From Paracoccaceae bacterium (GTDB lineage Bacteria > Pseudomonadota > Alphaproteobacteria > Rhodobacterales > Rhodobacteraceae): a stretch of DNA of 64,000 bases. Shown here piece by piece: positions 1 to 8,022 of the stretch (within the stretch, counting starts at the first letter, position 1; every line of letters starts with the position of its first letter). Made by a program: the position numbers and the translations under genes. Where the stretch lies: contig WKFI01000014.1 of the NCBI GenBank assembly GCA_014872875.1, forward strand, positions 434,001 to 498,000, given 5' to 3'. Below the pieces are notes generated by a model. It made no database searches, was not told where the DNA came from, and saw nothing but the letters and a program-made list of their open reading frames with translations.

Positions 1-354
1 GTAGAACTCGACCACGATGGTCATGCCGTCCTGCAGGAACGGGCGACGATCCCCAAGCAAGTCCGCCGGCAGTTCGATCTGCTCATAGGTTTCCGCATCC
101 ATGAAAACCAGCATCCCATCGTTTTCATACAGAAATTGCTGGTCTTTCTGCTCCAGGCGCACGCGTTCAACCTTGTCGGCGCTGCGGAAACGTTCGTTCA
201 ATTTCGATCCGTTGCGCAGGTTGCGCAATTCGACCTGAGCAAAGGCACCGCCCTTTCCGGGCTTCACATGATCGACCTTGACCGCGGCCCAAAGACCGTC
301 ATTGTGCTCCAGCACGTTGCCGGGGCGGATTTCATTGCCGTTGATCTTGGGCAT
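1..354 (-). CDS. efp: Elongation factor P, 3' end cut by window edge
   Basis: The leftward frame starts at an ATG at 354 and reads [20 protein letters not shown], the typical EF-P N-terminus. EF-P binds between the ribosomal P and E sites and relieves stalling at polyproline. About 118 residues are visible out of the roughly 187 usual for the family. They cover the KOW-like domain I and part of the OB domain II; domain III lies outside the window. The segment around residues 30-40 contains the loop KPGKGGAF, whose Lys is the residue modified in many species. The start has an AGAGGGGAAT-like ribosome-binding stretch just upstream (seen inverted at about 358-368). Confidence 0.95.
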   Translation of the reverse strand, partial: MPKINGNEIRPGNVLEHNDGLWAAVKVDHVKPGKGGAFAQVELRNLRNGSKLNERFRSADKVERVRLEQKDQQFLYENDGMLVFMDAETYEQIELPADLLGDRRPFLQDGMTIVVEFY

Positions 355-572
355 GACAAATTCCCCTCTCGGGTAGTTGATGTAAGACTTGCTGACCCTA
401 TATCTGGCAGTGGCCCGACTGGCAAGACAACGATATCTCGTGCTGCAGGTGCAGAAAGCCATGCAAATTGCGCATAAGAGCCATGCAAACATGGGGTACC
501 CGAATCAGTCTTGATCGGTCATAAGAGGCGCCACGCCGAAATTGCAAGAGCAAGAAAAACAAGGAAGACGAG

Positions 573-893
573 ATGAGAGATTTCGTTGACGGCACTGCCT
601 TTAACAACGAGCAGGGGAACCGCGCTCGGAAGCTGTTCGCAGCAGTTGTGCTGGCTGCGCTGGACGATGCCATTGCCGATGACAAGAAATACGGCAATGG
701 TCCTGAGCAGATTGCCCGCTGGGCACGGTCGCGCGATGGGCGCGAAGTGTTGTCCTGTGCCGGGATCGACCCCAATGAGCGGGTTGTGAGCGGTCTGATG
801 GAATTCGTGGGCCGCGGAGTGCGGACCTCGGTCGCGCTGTCGCGTGAAGAAAGCGAGCGTCGCAATGCCGCTCAGCAGGCCGAAGCGGCCTGA
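573..893 (+). CDS. Small conserved Rhodobacterales protein (DUF6280-like)
   Basis: This 106-residue soluble protein starts MRDFVDGTAFNNEQGNRARK and ends in a charged, Glu/Ala-rich tail. An AGGAAG ribosome-binding site lies 4-5 bases before the ATG at 573. No catalytic motif or membrane segment is visible. From memory it matches a short family conserved in Rhodobacterales and filed as DUF6280, but that assignment was not checked here. It is divergent from efp, with about 220 bp between the two starts to hold both promoters. Its function is unknown. Strong codon bias and the good ribosome-binding site support a real gene. Confidence 0.75.
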   Translation: MRDFVDGTAFNNEQGNRARKLFAAVVLAALDDAIADDKKYGNGPEQIARWARSRDGREVLSCAGIDPNERVVSGLMEFVGRGVRTSVALSREESERRNAAQQAEAA

Positions 894-1007
894 CCATATC
901 TGCATTGTCTACAGTCGAAAGGCGTGTCCTGGGGGGCGCGCCTTTCTGATTCCGGAACCTGGTTGCAGTCGGTTGAACAGGGGCTCTGCCCCTCTGCGTC
1001 TTTGACG

Positions 1008-1043
1008 CATTCACCCCGAGGTATTTTCGACCAGAAAGAAGCA
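1008..1043. repeat. Degenerate dispersed intergenic repeat, copy 1
   Basis: Between a gene end and the next leftward gene lies CACCCCGAGGTATTTTC followed by GACCAGAAAGAAG. The same layout (GC-rich arm, GGTATTTT or GGAGTTTTT core, then a G/A-rich AAAGAA tail) recurs near 39077-39111 and 45529-45550. A short dyad AGGGGCTCTGCCCCT sits just before it at about 978-992. Elements like this are common downstream of genes in Rhodobacteraceae, from memory. Confidence 0.5.
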
Positions 1044-1047
1044 GAGG

Positions 1048-1614
1048 CTAGAAGAACAAAAGCCATTGCCGCGCGACCCAAAGCTCGGCCGTCAGAAGGC
1101 ACATCACCCCTGCCCGGCCCATCCACCCCGTCACAGGCCACAGCCGCAAAGCCGCCAGCACACAGGCAGCAGCAGCGATCGGAACCACCCAGCCCGCGCC
1201 ATGCTGGCTATCCCAATAACTGACCGGGCTGTGAAACACCCAGGTCGTCACCGGCCAGAAATGCGGGCGCCCGTCGCCAGCATGCAGAATCAGATCAAGC
1301 CCCAGATGCAGAAGGCCCGCTGACGCAAAAGCGGTGGCTGCACGATTGCGAGACAAGAGAGCCAGCACCAGTCCCGCAAGCCAGAGGGGGATGGAGTTGT
1401 CGATGGCAAACACGTTTTGCCAAGCCGTCGAAAAATACAGCTCATCAAAGACGACCTGCGTCGGGATCTGCTGCACATGCAGTGCCCAGCCCGCCATCAG
1501 ATAGAGAGACAGATCAGGCAGCAGCGCCCCGACACAAGCCGCCAAAAGGACGGTCCTGTCGCCTTTATTCCCGAACAGGGCGGCGCCGAGTAAGAGATGT
1601 GCAGGTGTGTTCAA
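1048..1614 (-). CDS. Integral membrane protein of unknown function, divergent from cobQ
   Basis: The 188-residue protein starts MNTPAHLLLGAALFGNKGDR and has about four to five hydrophobic segments. The opening NTPAHLLLG plus later His and Asp residues (LGLDLILHAGDGRPHF) resembles the YdjM-like family of membrane-bound putative metal-dependent hydrolases, but the identification is loose. Homologues are sometimes labelled as cobalamin proteins, probably only because they sit next to cobQ. The gene is divergent from cobQ with 61 bp between starts, so the two promoters must overlap or be shared. No enzymatic role can be supported. Confidence 0.7.
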   Translation of the reverse strand: MNTPAHLLLGAALFGNKGDRTVLLAACVGALLPDLSLYLMAGWALHVQQIPTQVVFDELYFSTAWQNVFAIDNSIPLWLAGLVLALLSRNRAATAFASAGLLHLGLDLILHAGDGRPHFWPVTTWVFHSPVSYWDSQHGAGWVVPIAAAACVLAALRLWPVTGWMGRAGVMCLLTAELWVARQWLLFF

Positions 1615-1675
1615 CTAGGGTCTTTCATGGCTACCGGAAATCGGTCATGTCGGAACAAAGCTTAGGGGAGAAAAC

Positions 1676-3151
1676 ATGGCGCGGTCCATCATGATTCAGG
1701 GCACCGGCAGCAATGTCGGCAAATCGCTTTTGGTGGCCGGGCTGGCACGGGCTTTTGTTCGGCGCGGGCTGAGCGTTGCGCCGTTCAAACCGCAGAACAT
1801 GTCGAACAATGCCGCCGTGACCCCCGAGGGGGGAGAGATCGGCCGGGCGCAGGCGCTTCAGGCGCGGGCCGCGATGCGCGCGCCACATACAGACATGAAC
1901 CCGGTGCTGTTGAAGCCTGAGACCGAGACCGGTGCTCAGGTGATCGTTCAGGGCAAACGGCGGGGCACCCGGGAAGCAGGAAGTTTCATGCGCGACAAAA
2001 CCGGGTTACTGGAGGCCGCGCTGGAAAGCTTTCACCGACTGGCGCAGGATGTGGATCTTGTGTTGATCGAAGGCGCCGGATCGCCGGCCGAAACAAATCT
2101 GCGCAAGGGTGATATCGCAAATATGGGGTTTGCCTGCGCTGCGCAGGTGCCTGTCGTCTTGGTCGGCGATATTCACCGAGGCGGGGTGATCGCCCAGATC
2201 GTCGGCACTCAGGCCGTGTTGGACGATCAGGATCTGGATCGGGTCGTGGGTTTTGCCGTCAACCGGTTTCGCGGGGATCTGACCCTGTTTGATGGCGGTC
2301 GCGACGACATCGTGAAGCGTACCGGCTGGCCTTGCCTGGGCGTGGTGCCCTGGTTCAACGACGCCTGGCGGCTGCCGGCCGAAGACATGATGGACATTGC
2401 CTCCCATGCCGGGGGGGCCTGCAAGATCGTTGTGCCCCAATTGGAACGGATGGCGAACTTCGACGATCTGGACCCTTTGTCTGCAGAACCGGATGTGACG
2501 GTTGAGATTGTACCGCCCGGGCGGGCACTTCCGGGCGATGCCGCCCTGGTCTTGATTCCCGGCAGCAAATCCACGATCGGGGATCTGGCCTTTTTGCGGG
2601 CACAGGGTTGGGACGTGGACATTCACGCCCATGTGCGCCGCGGCGGGCATGTCTTGGGTATTTGCGGTGGCTATCAGATGCTGGGCAAAACCATCGACGA
2701 CCCGGATGGCGTGGATGGCCGTCCCGGCAAGGTCGACGGGTTAGGCCTTTTGGATGTGCACACTGTCATGGCCGGGGAAAAGAAGGTGACCTTGACCGAG
2801 GCGCAGTTGATGGACGATGCAGTGCCCCTCAGCGGCTATGAGATCCACATGGGTCGAACCCAGGGACCTGACTGCAACCGGGCCTGGCTGCGTGTGGGTG
2901 ACCGGCCCGAGGGTGCTGCCTCCCCTTCGGGTCGCGTAAAAGGCGCTTACCTGCACGGATTGTTTTCGTCCGACGCGTTCCGGGCCCGGTTTCTGGCGGA
3001 GCTGGGGTTTGAAAGCGATCTGCTGTACGAAGACGGAGTTGATGCCGTTCTGGACCAGTTGGCCGATCATCTGGAATGTTATCTGGATTTGGACCAGCTG
3101 CTATCCTTGGCGCAGCCCGTTGCCGATCAAGTTGCCGATCCATCAGAGTGA
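1676..3151 (+). CDS. cobQ: Cobyric acid synthase (glutamine-hydrolysing)
   Basis: CobQ amidates four peripheral carboxylates (b, d, e and g) of adenosylcobyrinic acid a,c-diamide in cobalamin biosynthesis, using glutamine and ATP in the cytoplasm. The 491-residue length is normal. The N-terminal dethiobiotin-synthetase-like ATPase domain shows GTGSNVGKS at residues 9-17. The C-terminal class I glutaminase domain has its nucleophile Cys330 in [10 protein letters not shown] and catalytic His427 in YLHGLF. The ATG at 1676 follows TTAGGGGAGAAAAC, a good ribosome-binding site. No other cobalamin genes are in the window, and the 61-bp upstream gap is too short to hold a cobalamin riboswitch. Confidence 0.96.
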   Translation: MARSIMIQGTGSNVGKSLLVAGLARAFVRRGLSVAPFKPQNMSNNAAVTPEGGEIGRAQALQARAAMRAPHTDMNPVLLKPETETGAQVIVQGKRRGTREAGSFMRDKTGLLEAALESFHRLAQDVDLVLIEGAGSPAETNLRKGDIANMGFACAAQVPVVLVGDIHRGGVIAQIVGTQAVLDDQDLDRVVGFAVNRFRGDLTLFDGGRDDIVKRTGWPCLGVVPWFNDAWRLPAEDMMDIASHAGGACKIVVPQLERMANFDDLDPLSAEPDVTVEIVPPGRALPGDAALVLIPGSKSTIGDLAFLRAQGWDVDIHAHVRRGGHVLGICGGYQMLGKTIDDPDGVDGRPGKVDGLGLLDVHTVMAGEKKVTLTEAQLMDDAVPLSGYEIHMGRTQGPDCNRAWLRVGDRPEGAASPSGRVKGAYLHGLFSSDAFRARFLAELGFESDLLYEDGVDAVLDQLADHLECYLDLDQLLSLAQPVADQVADPSE

Positions 3152-3153
3152 CA

Positions 3154-3172
3154 GCCGCGCCGCTGGCGCGGC
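3154..3172. terminator. Strong GC hairpin between convergent genes
   Basis: GCCGCGCC, loop GCT, GGCGCGGC form a perfect 8-bp stem directly after the cobQ stop and before the end of the convergent PopZ-like gene. There is no run of T on either side, so it is a poor intrinsic terminator by the usual rule but is well placed to stop both transcripts. Confidence 0.45.
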
Positions 3173-3188
3173 GACTTAGGGATCTATT

Positions 3189-4091
3189 TTAGTCAAGATC
3201 CTGTGCCACGAGCGCCCTGTGGATCTCGCGGCGCACAAGTTTGCGAACATTACGGGTAATACGTTCCCCCAAAGCACCCTGCAATTCCTGCCGCACGATG
3301 TCGGCAACCAGTTCGCGCAGGCTCTCTTCGTCCAAATAGGTTTCGTCCGAACTCAACACGTCCAGAGATTCGTCTGTTTCCGAGGCCTCTGTTGCCGGAT
3401 CATCTGCAACATCTTCTACGGTTCTTTCGACATGGTCCTGCCAGACAAGCGTCTCGGTCTGGGTTCCGGCATAGGCGTCGCCGACATCCCCATCCGGTTC
3501 CCATTGATCTTCCGTCTGTGCGATAACTGCTTCAAGCGCCTCGATCCGTTCGCTCAGCGGGGTTTCATCTTCACCAGTGGCCGTTTCGGGTTCATCGTGC
3601 TCAACTACAAGGTCTTCCACCGGAGAAACCTGCGGCTCCACCACTTGGACCTCACTCAAGTCCGGTTCAGGCACATGTACGGGGTTCGTCAGGATTTCAA
3701 CCTTTGCGGCCTGAAACAGTGTGGTGTCAGGATCACGCCAAGGTTCATCGTCCTCGACGGTGTCCCCATTTTCGACATGCAATACCCCGTCATTTACGTG
3801 TGCAGAGTCCGGTACGACCTCATCACCAGCCGAAGCTTGATCATCTTCTGACAGGTCCTGATCCTGCACTGGTCCGCCGTTATCACCGGCGTTTTCTGCA
3901 GACTGTTCTTCCTCGACTTTGTCGCCATCAGGTTGCGCAACCCGAAACGACGGAGTCAACACGAGCTTGGACGGCTTATCTGCCTCAGCCGGCTGTTCGG
4001 CCGCTTCATCCTGACGGGTATCATCGCTCACCAAGCGGCGGATCGAGGCAAGGACATCCTCGATCGCGGCATTCGAAACGGGTTCAGACAT
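3189..4091 (-). CDS. Acidic PopZ-like protein (DUF2497-type ends)
   Basis: The 300-residue protein has three parts. Residues 6-24 form a short conserved helix (NAAIEDVLASIRRLVSDD). Residues 25-245 form a long, very acidic, Pro/Val/Glu/Asp-rich disordered linker. Residues 255-300 form a C-terminal helical region (ESLRELVADIVRQEL, then VRKLVRREIHRAL). This matches the design of the polar organising protein PopZ, which self-assembles at cell poles through its C-terminal helices and recruits partners through the N-terminal helix. The order of parts is seen here; the function is inferred. It is last in a leftward run after pcm-like and tolC-like genes, 73 bp from tolC. Confidence 0.6.
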   Translation of the reverse strand: MSEPVSNAAIEDVLASIRRLVSDDTRQDEAAEQPAEADKPSKLVLTPSFRVAQPDGDKVEEEQSAENAGDNGGPVQDQDLSEDDQASAGDEVVPDSAHVNDGVLHVENGDTVEDDEPWRDPDTTLFQAAKVEILTNPVHVPEPDLSEVQVVEPQVSPVEDLVVEHDEPETATGEDETPLSERIEALEAVIAQTEDQWEPDGDVGDAYAGTQTETLVWQDHVERTVEDVADDPATEASETDESLDVLSSDETYLDEESLRELVADIVRQELQGALGERITRNVRKLVRREIHRALVAQDLD

Positions 4092-4164
4092 ACGTATCCA
4101 CCACTCTCACCTCGCGATCAGTGTAGCGCCGGTCCTGTTTTCACACAACCGATAGCGTAAATTG

Positions 4165-5592
4165 TCATTTCTTTCCCAGCGCTTCCAGTACGCGGTCCAG
4201 ATCCTTGCTCTGCTTGCTGCGCTGCGCTGGTGCGTCTTTGACCAAGTTGTAATAGAGGGTCGGATCATAGATCTCGACCGCCAGTCCCAGTCGCTCAGCC
4301 GTCAACAACCCTTGCGATTGCAGCAGAGTGAAGGCCGCAATGATTTCCGAAGCACGGGCGCTGATCCGTGCAGTTTCGGCGTCCAGAAGGTTCTGTTCGG
4401 CTTGCAATACATCCAGCGTCGTCCGCGCGCCCAGGGTCGCTTCTTCGCGGATGCCGTCAAAGGCAACCTGTGCGGCCCGGATCTGTTCGCGGCTGGACAC
4501 GAGGTTCGCTCGTGCCACCTCAAGCTGCACATAGGCGTCGTTCACATCCTGCGCCACGTCGCGTTGCGCGGTCAGCAGAACCGCCCGCGCCGCGTCCTCG
4601 GCCGCGCGGCTCTTGCGCAGGTTGGCGGCCAGACGCCCACCCGCATAGAGGTTCTGCTGCATTTCAATGGTCAGCGTGGTGTCATTGATCGACCGGTTCA
4701 AACCGCTGTAGCGTTCCGACACGAACAGGTCCGCCTGCAGGTTCACACTGGGACCAAGCGCCTTTGAGGTGCTCTGAACCGTTATTTCTGCCGCCTTGAC
4801 GCGGTGCTGTTCCGCCAGGATGTCGGGGTGATTACGCAACGCAAGCTGACGCGCCGTTTCGACGCTGGCTGGTCGTTGCGGCAGTTGTGGCTGCTCAGAC
4901 ACAACGCCGGGGTCATTGCCAACAGCGTTGGCATATTCCGACTTGGCATCAATCAATGCCCCCCGGGCATCGGTCAGGTTGGCTTGGGCCGCCGCAACAC
5001 GGCTTTCAGCCAGTGCCACATCCGTACGGGTCACTTCACCCACGTCGAAACGATCCTGCGCGGCTTTCAGTTCTTCTTGGAGCAGGCGCAAGTTGTTTTG
5101 GCGCAGCGCCACGTTTTCCTGCTGCAACAGAACCCCGGCATAAGCCGCAGCGGCGCGTAACAGAACACGTTGTTCGACGGACAAAAGTGACTGGCGCGTT
5201 GCCAGCACCGTTTCCTGGGCCGCCCGACGGGTCAGGATGGCTGCGCCGCCATCGAACAGCAATTGCTGAATGCGGATACCCGTGGACAGGGTCAGTTCGT
5301 CGGTATCACTGATGGTGACACCACCGCCGGAAACACGGTTAAAATTCTGCGTAGCCCGGGCTACCCAGGTCACAATCGGGCGCAGGGCCGACAGGGCAAT
5401 TGCCACATCTTCATCGGCAGCACGCAACAGGGCGCGGTTTTGATCCAGCAGACCGCTGGTTCGGTAAGCCCCGATCAACGCGTCCGTCAGATTGTCGGCC
5501 CGAGCCGCCGTCGTCGTCGCCAAGGCTGCCACCGCGACGCTGCCCGCCAAAGCCGCTCGTCGCAGAACTGCCGTGATCCGTCGATTGCCCAT
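4165..5592 (-). CDS. TolC-family outer membrane channel protein
   Basis: This protein is a trimeric outer-membrane tunnel component for type I secretion or RND-type efflux. It has 475 residues when begun at the ATG at 5592, preceded by GGGGAGTGAGG; an upstream ATG at 5634 would add 14 polar residues before the signal peptide and is less likely. Residues 1-32 are a signal peptide ending ATTTAARA. The mature part has the long amphipathic helices of the family (for example LLLRAAAAYAGVLLQQENVALRQ) in two repeated halves, with the typical QLLFDGGAA and QNLYAGGRL strand-turn motifs. No inner-membrane or adaptor partner is adjacent. It probably shares a transcript with the methyltransferase gene 66 bp upstream. 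Confidence 0.9.
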   Translation of the reverse strand: MGNRRITAVLRRAALAGSVAVAALATTTAARADNLTDALIGAYRTSGLLDQNRALLRAADEDVAIALSALRPIVTWVARATQNFNRVSGGGVTISDTDELTLSTGIRIQQLLFDGGAAILTRRAAQETVLATRQSLLSVEQRVLLRAAAAYAGVLLQQENVALRQNNLRLLQEELKAAQDRFDVGEVTRTDVALAESRVAAAQANLTDARGALIDAKSEYANAVGNDPGVVSEQPQLPQRPASVETARQLALRNHPDILAEQHRVKAAEITVQSTSKALGPSVNLQADLFVSERYSGLNRSINDTTLTIEMQQNLYAGGRLAANLRKSRAAEDAARAVLLTAQRDVAQDVNDAYVQLEVARANLVSSREQIRAAQVAFDGIREEATLGARTTLDVLQAEQNLLDAETARISARASEIIAAFTLLQSQGLLTAERLGLAVEIYDPTLYYNLVKDAPAQRSKQSKDLDRVLEALGKK

Positions 5593-5658
5593 TTTAACCT
5601 CACTCCCCGTTTTCGGGTTCTTATCAAAGACCAATGCCCGGCGAACCGGGCATCAGCG

Positions 5659-6312
5659 TTACAGAGCGAATTCGCGTGCCGCCTGAAACCCCGGCAACAC
5701 CGGCGCCGCCGCGTTGAAGGATAGCCGCCACGAGATATCGCCGCCAGATTTCAGTCCGACCCGCATTTCACCCAAAGCACCGGACATGAAGATACAGGCG
5801 ATCCGGCCACCGTCTTTCAGTTGATCGGCAATGGCCTGGGGCAGCTCTTCCACCCCGCCCTGCACGATGATCACGTCATAGGGGCCATGTTCGGCCGCAC
5901 CTTCGGCCAACCCGCCGGCATGCACCACCGCATTGTCTGCCCCGGTATCGGACAGGATCTGCTGGGCTTCCTCGGCAAGGCTTTCGTCTTCTTCGACCAT
6001 GATGACCGCCTGCGCCATACGCGCGATCACGGCACTGGAGTATCCCAGGCCACCGCCGATATCCAACACCAGCTCATCATTGCCGATGTCCAGAACGTCC
6101 AGCATCTTGGCCAGCGTGCGCGCATCCAGCAGAACGCGCTCGGCACTCAGATGCACCAGCTCGTCGGCATAGGCCGCCTCGCGCAGGTTGTCCGGCACAA
6201 AGGCTTCGCGCGGAACGCTCAGCATCGCATCGATGATCGGAAACTTGGTCACGTCCGAGGGGCGGACCTGGGTGTCCACCATCATGACGCGGCGAGCGGC
6301 AAAGTCAGTCAT
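5659..6312 (-). CDS. pcm: Protein-L-isoaspartate O-methyltransferase family protein
   Basis: This 217-residue cytoplasmic SAM-dependent methyltransferase belongs to the family that repairs isoaspartyl residues in aged proteins. The SAM-binding motif LDIGGGLGYSS is at residues 83-93, followed by an acidic residue at the second strand end (VMVEEDE) and motif II-like DVIIVQGG. The usual substrate-side motif before motif I (a GYGQTIS-type stretch) is replaced by HLSAERVLLDARTLAKML, so substrate choice may differ. It is the first gene of the leftward pcm-tolC-PopZ-like run. The family is secure; the exact repair activity is inferred. Confidence 0.82.
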   Translation of the reverse strand: MTDFAARRVMMVDTQVRPSDVTKFPIIDAMLSVPREAFVPDNLREAAYADELVHLSAERVLLDARTLAKMLDVLDIGNDELVLDIGGGLGYSSAVIARMAQAVIMVEEDESLAEEAQQILSDTGADNAVVHAGGLAEGAAEHGPYDVIIVQGGVEELPQAIADQLKDGGRIACIFMSGALGEMRVGLKSGGDISWRLSFNAAAPVLPGFQAAREFAL

Positions 6313-6507
6313 CTGCTAAACTCTTTTGTTCAGTCCGTTGACAGGGTTTTGCCACATCCCTGCGAGGGCGGCAACGGGCGTTACACGAAAAGCACCCGGG
6401 CCGGGGTGCAAACGGCGCTATGCCGCTGCATCTGCGCCACAGCTGCACAGATTTCGACACAGGGAGGCGCTGAAATACAAGATATAGTTGCCTCGCGACC
6501 CGGCTTG

Positions 6508-6528
6508 CCTGTATTCAGGGCATACAGG
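6508..6528. promoter_or_regulatory. Perfect 7-bp inverted repeat, candidate operator
   Basis: CCTGTAT and ATACAGG are separated by 7 bases, about 195 bp upstream of the pcm-like start. The size and spacing suit a dimeric repressor site, but no regulator is known for it. Confidence 0.35.
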
Positions 6529-6563
6529 TGCATAGACGCGGTATGCATAAGCACATGCTGACG

Positions 6564-6598
6564 GCGGGGTTCGACTGCCCAAGACAGTTGAACCCCGT
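6564..6598. ncRNA. Long hairpin of unknown role
   Basis: GGGGTTCGACTG pairs with CAGTTGAACCCC across a 7-base loop CCCAAGA, giving a 12-bp stem with a single G-U pair, extendable by one or two pairs on the outside. No T-run follows on either strand, so it is not an ordinary terminator. It could be the core of a small RNA. Confidence 0.35.
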
Positions 6599-6671
6599 AC
6601 TGCATTAGATCCCGACCGTGAGCGGGCGGCCTGTATGAATTCCCGGTTTTCGCATATCCCCGGCATAGGAA

Positions 6672-6732
6672 AAGGCGTCAGGTGCTCAGACGCGGTCCTT
6701 GCATGCATCCTGGCGGACACTCCTGACGCCTT
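6672..6732. ncRNA. Perfect 11-bp inverted repeat enclosing 39 bases
   Basis: AAGGCGTCAGG (6672-6682) and CCTGACGCCTT (6722-6732) are exact complements. The enclosed 39 bases hold a smaller complementary pair (GTCC and GGAC) and the palindrome GCATGC, so a branched RNA fold is possible. It lies in the gene-free stretch, 74 bases from the hairpin at 6564-6598. Confidence 0.35.
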
Positions 6733-7019
6733 CACTGGTCCGACCGACCCCGAGGGCTGCCGATCCAGCACGACCACCCCGCAGGGCCGCCGCTGTTGTG
6801 CACCGATCCCGGGATTACTCCCTGCGAACCGACGCTGCCGCTTTCCGGCCCGAAGACCCGTCCGCGACCCGCATCGACCGTTCTGTGAAACGTGCCTTCG
6901 CCAAAAGTCCCAAGACCCTTCGCGACGTGCTCGCTCCCGGTAAGCCTCTGACGATCAATGCTTTTCCCGAAGGTCCAACCCGATTGTCATGGCCCCCTGG
7001 CCGCTGCGCCCCGCGCCCT

Positions 7020-7045
7020 GTTCCGAAGAACGCGTTCCGAAGAAC
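7020..7045. repeat. Tandem 12-bp repeat with internal dyad
   Basis: GTTCCGAAGAAC occurs twice, separated by GC, giving a 14-bp period. Each unit has complementary ends GTTC and GAAC. The half-sites resemble SOS-box half-sites, but their spacing is 10 rather than the 7 usual for alphaproteobacterial LexA. Confidence 0.4.
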
Positions 7046-7352
7046 TGGTGCGGTAGGGAAACTGTTACATCCAGACCGTTGTCGGGCAAGAAAATAGCAC
7101 TGCAGCATGAAAAGGCGCCGGGGATAAGTCGGGGATATTTCCGGTATCTTCGGGGGAATGATCTGTGGACAATCGGATTTTCACCGGGTTTCAGGCCGGG
7201 TTGATGAAGGACAAAAGAATTCTTGCCCTGTCAAACGGGTTTCAAGCAGATGCTGCACGTGCAAAGGCGACTCCGGGCCTCTTGCACCCCGAATCGCCCT
7301 TGGTTTGCGTGAAAAATTTGCGTGGAAACCGGGGGAATCAGCCCCTGCCCGA

Positions 7353-7529
7353 TCAACTGAGTTTGCGGGCAATCATCATCGACGCCGGAAAGGCCGCCAC
7401 AAAGCCCACCCCTGCGGCCAGCAATATCGGGGTGAGTGTGTCATACCCCATCACCAAAACCGCAATCACCGCCGACCCGGCGATGGTAGAGCCCAGAAAG
7501 ATATGAATGAGCAGGATCAGGGGGAGCAT
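7353..7529 (-). CDS. 58-residue two-helix membrane protein
   Basis: The start at 7529 is chosen because GAGG lies six bases upstream; ATGs at 7541 and 7562 lack such a site. The protein begins MLPLILLIHIFLGSTIAG and has two hydrophobic segments (about residues 3-27 and 32-52) ending in ARKLS. From memory, short proteins of this design (TLAG or STIAG, then VLVMGYDTL, then FVAAFP) are widespread in Rhodobacterales and are sometimes mislabelled as CTP synthetase. The sequence offers no support for that enzyme. Its function is unknown. Confidence 0.65.
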   Translation of the reverse strand: MLPLILLIHIFLGSTIAGSAVIAVLVMGYDTLTPILLAAGVGFVAAFPASMMIARKLS

Positions 7530-7562
7530 GGTGTGCCTCATGTCGTTGAGTGAGTCGAACAC

Positions 7563-8022
7563 ACATTACGACTTTGGCATGTGAAGGCTTTGATCTGGGT
7601 CAGACCAGCAACTGTTTTTCTCGTTCGGGCTGGAAAGCCGGTTTTCAATCTGACTTGCCAGTTCCAGCAACATCGGGACGAGGATACCTATCTCGCTCTT
7701 CCGCTTACAAAACTGTAAAGCGCCCTGGGTGGCCCTTTTCCTTGGACGCATACCGCAACCGCAAGCCATAGCGATAAACAATGATAGTCCCGCTCAGCAC
7801 CAGCTTTTCATCCTCCCGTGGCCTGCTTTTTGACTTCAGGAAGAAACGCTCAAGACCCTTTCTGTCTCGACGGGAAATTGATAGACCGGTTCAGTTTTTG
7901 ACCCACGTTACCCTCTCTGCCAATAAACATCAGACATGTCAGTACTCCGTTCAGCGGAGCCATGAATTACTCAGTGCAACGGAAACCAATGCATCCTGAC
8001 ACTAGAATTTTTGAAACAATCA
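7563..8022. other. Gene-poor, AT-richer stretch
   Basis: Only short open frames are present, none with a recognisable product. One leftward frame at 7566-7781 could encode about 60 residues but lacks supporting features. Base composition is clearly less GC-rich than the flanking genes, continuous with the orphan gene that follows, which suggests inserted or decaying DNA. Confidence 0.4.

Larger units (their letters stand above)
6313..7352. other. About 1 kb without a convincing gene; several inverted repeats
   Basis: Short open frames exist on both strands, but none has a clear ribosome-binding site, recognisable motif or consistent codon bias. Instead the stretch contains several dyads and a tandem repeat, listed separately. 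It probably includes the promoter of the leftward pcm-like gene. I could not match it to RNase P RNA, tmRNA, SRP RNA or 6S RNA by their hallmark sequences. It may hold one or more small RNAs or the remains of a decayed gene. Confidence 0.5.

Noticed and set aside
1615-1675. Possible cobalamin riboswitch ahead of cobQ
   Set aside because: Only 61 bp lie between the divergent starts, far less than the element needs, and no B12-box sequence is seen.
6566-6580. GGGGTTCGACTGCCC resembles a tRNA T-arm
   Set aside because: The T-stem does not pair properly, and no acceptor, D or anticodon arm is found around it; it is better explained as one side of the hairpin.
7020-7045. Possible LexA (SOS) box
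   Set aside because: GTTC half-sites are spaced 10 apart instead of 7, and no SOS gene is adjacent.
6699-7097. Candidate protein of about 130 residues in the gene-free stretch
   Set aside because: No ribosome-binding site, Arg/Pro/Ala-rich without motif, and an overlapping antisense frame of similar quality; retained only as part of the unexplained region.
7115-7170. GGGATAA and TGTGGACAA as DnaA boxes marking an origin
   Set aside because: Only two imperfect matches, with no dnaA, parAB or AT-rich unwinding region nearby.
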